From Clostridiales bacterium (GTDB taxonomy: Bacteria; Bacillota; Clostridia; DUOD01), in contig DUOD01000028.1 in NCBI GenBank assembly GCA_012838995.1, positions 1 through 53,231 on the forward strand: a DNA stretch of 53,231 nucleotides. The letters are read 5' to 3'. How positions within the stretch are numbered: position 1 is the first letter of the stretch; the number at the start of each line of letters is the position of its first letter. The translations under genes were made by a program, and so were the position numbers. Shown here in pieces: positions 52,192-53,231 of this stretch. The notes beneath the pieces are model-generated. The model was not told the DNA's origin. It worked only from the letters and a program-made list of their open reading frames with translations, and did not search any database.

Positions 52192-53231
52192 GTGGTTTTT
52201 AAAAGGTTGAAAATATGTATTTTAGCAGTATTAATAGCCTTTTGTATGGTGGGCCAGGTCTGGGCCGGTGAGATCGACGATAAGAAAAACGAGCTAAAAA
52301 ATGTAAATGAGCAAAAAAAGTCCACCCAACAGCAGCTGGACAGCATAAAGAGTCAACAAAATGATGTTCTGTCACAGCTGGCGGTCATCGAGGATGATCT
52401 TGAGAAAAAGGAACAGCAATTGGTTGAGGTTCAAAACCAGTTGGAGGAAAACCAAAAGCAACTGGAAATTACCAGAGTAGAACTGAAGGAAGCCATCGAA
52501 AAGGCAGAAGAACAAAAAAAATTAATGGATACCCGTTTAAGGGTTATGTACATGAACGGGCCCCAGGGTATATTGGAATTACTGCTGGGCGCCGACAGCA
52601 TAAATTCCCTGATAGCGAGATTTGAAGCAATAGGGAAGATGCTGGAGTTTGATTCAGAGGTATTACACACCATGCAGGAGCTGCAGCGGCAGGTAGAGGA
52701 TAAAAAGCTGGAGCTTGAACAAAAGCAGCAGGAAATTATAGAGAACAAACAGACCATTTCCAGACAAAAGCAGGAGATAGAGAATAAGAAAAAAGAAAAG
52801 CAGAATCTTCTCAATGAACTACAACAGCAGGAACAAAAACAAAAACAGGCAATTAATGAATTGGAGCAGGAAGCCCTGCGCCTTGAAAATACCATAAAGG
52901 ATCTTCAGGAAAAGGAAAGACAACGGCAGCTTGAGTTAGAAAGGGAAAAACAAAGACAAATTCAGAAACAGAAAGAACAACAGAAGCAGCAACAACAGCA
53001 GCAAGACAATAGCGGCAGTAGCGACAGCGGCGGCAGTGGCGGAAACAGCGGCAGCAGCGGTAGCAGTGGCAGTGGCGGCAGCAGGGGCGGGGATAGGTAT
53101 ACCGGCGGTGCCTTGGGGTGGCCGGTATCCGGGTACTACAACGTTACTTCCGGATACGGTAACAGATACCATCCGGTATTAAATCATTGGAGCTTCCATA
53201 CGGGAATCGATATCGGGTGTCCCACGGGTGC
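52192..53231 (+). CDS. Secreted coiled-coil M23 peptidase (EnvC/PcsB-like), truncated by window edge
   Basis: The gene runs off the right edge. The visible 346 codons start with a signal peptide (VFKRLKICILAVLIAFCMVG, with WA-GE as the likely cleavage site). They continue with about 230 residues of coiled coil (KKNELKNVNEQKKSTQQQLD and a MYMNGPQGILELLLGADSI break), a Gln-rich stretch and a Gly/Ser linker. The M23 domain then opens with LGWPVSGYYNVTSGYGNRYH and HTGIDIGCPTG, containing the zinc-binding HxxxD; the HxH motif lies beyond the window. I start at GTG 52192 with GGAGGG 7 nt upstream. This build matches EnvC and PcsB-type hydrolases or hydrolase activators that FtsX controls through the coiled coil. 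Its position just behind ftsEX supports that. Confidence 0.88.
   Translation, partial: MVFKRLKICILAVLIAFCMVGQVWAGEIDDKKNELKNVNEQKKSTQQQLDSIKSQQNDVLSQLAVIEDDLEKKEQQLVEVQNQLEENQKQLEITRVELKEAIEKAEEQKKLMDTRLRVMYMNGPQGILELLLGADSINSLIARFEAIGKMLEFDSEVLHTMQELQRQVEDKKLELEQKQQEIIENKQTISRQKQEIENKKKEKQNLLNELQQQEQKQKQAINELEQEALRLENTIKDLQEKERQRQLELEREKQRQIQKQKEQQKQQQQQQDNSGSSDSGGSGGNSGSSGSSGSGGSRGGDRYTGGALGWPVSGYYNVTSGYGNRYHPVLNHWSFHTGIDIGCPTG

Noticed and set aside
1-53231. CRISPR arrays, tRNA/rRNA genes, insertion sequences, prophage, toxin-antitoxin or secondary-metabolite genes
   Set aside because: I looked on both strands and found no regular repeat-spacer pattern, no recognisable tRNA cloverleaf sequence, and no transposase, integrase or similar protein.

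Overview
The window looks like chromosomal DNA of an anaerobic, mid-GC Gram-positive bacterium of the Clostridia. The evidence is AAGGAGG-type ribosome binding sites with frequent TTG and GTG starts, a rubrerythrin, an FprA-type flavoprotein, an FMN riboswitch in front of ribU, a SigY-like ECF operon, a PheB-hom-lysC unit and an ARG box of Bacillus/Clostridium type. I cannot name the genus. No rRNA, tRNA, CRISPR array, insertion sequence or phage gene was seen. Both ends cut through genes.

Layout. 1-3.2 kb: a YyaL/DUF255 gene interrupted by a 21-nt in-frame insertion with two TAG codons, then two small membrane proteins. 3.2-5.2 kb: a fused class II aldolase/short-chain dehydrogenase. 5.4-8.6 kb: an ECF sigma factor, zinc-finger anti-sigma factor, zinc-ribbon membrane protein and ABC-2 exporter, laid out like the sigY operon of Bacillus subtilis. 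8.7-9.3 kb: rubrerythrin. 9.3-14.3 kb: a 2-oxoacid (or acetoin) dehydrogenase complex, with E3 divergent from E1alpha-E1beta-E2. 14.4-19.6 kb: a DeoR regulator with three polyol/sugar-phosphate or alcohol dehydrogenases.

19.9-24.7 kb is the most unusual part. It holds a second DeoR regulator, a decayed E1beta pseudogene, a class II aldolase with a C-terminal tail resembling a microcompartment encapsulation peptide, three consecutive BMC-P (EutN/CcmL) shell pentamer genes and a divergent acetate-kinase homologue. No BMC-H shell gene, aldehyde dehydrogenase or phosphotransacylase lies in the window, so this looks like an incomplete or satellite locus of a PVM-like sugar-phosphate microcompartment. 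In such an organelle the aldolase would make an aldehyde that ends as an acyl phosphate, from which the kinase recovers ATP.

25.1-32.1 kb: a minus-strand aromatic amino acid operon (aroC, aroB, hisC, aroF, tyrA, aroA in transcription order). 32.5-38.2 kb: an EF-G paralogue, a TM1266-like ACT-fold protein, then pheB-hom-lysC behind an unusual 14-bp inverted repeat. 38.4-41.6 kb: an unassigned cytosolic protein resembling the (alpha/alpha)6 glycosidases, and an amidohydrolase. 41.9-42.8 kb: an FMN riboswitch with a legible terminator/antiterminator switch, and ribU. 43.0-45.5 kb: a minus-strand sugar kinase and class II aldolase pair. 45.7-48.1 kb: an FprA flavoprotein and a PfkB sugar kinase. 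48.2-50.2 kb: argCB behind a promoter overlapped by an ARG box. 50.5-53.2 kb: ftsE, ftsX and the start of a coiled-coil M23 peptidase, which together form a probable FtsEX-activated cell-wall hydrolase module.

All calls come from reading the sequence and recalling families. No database search was run.
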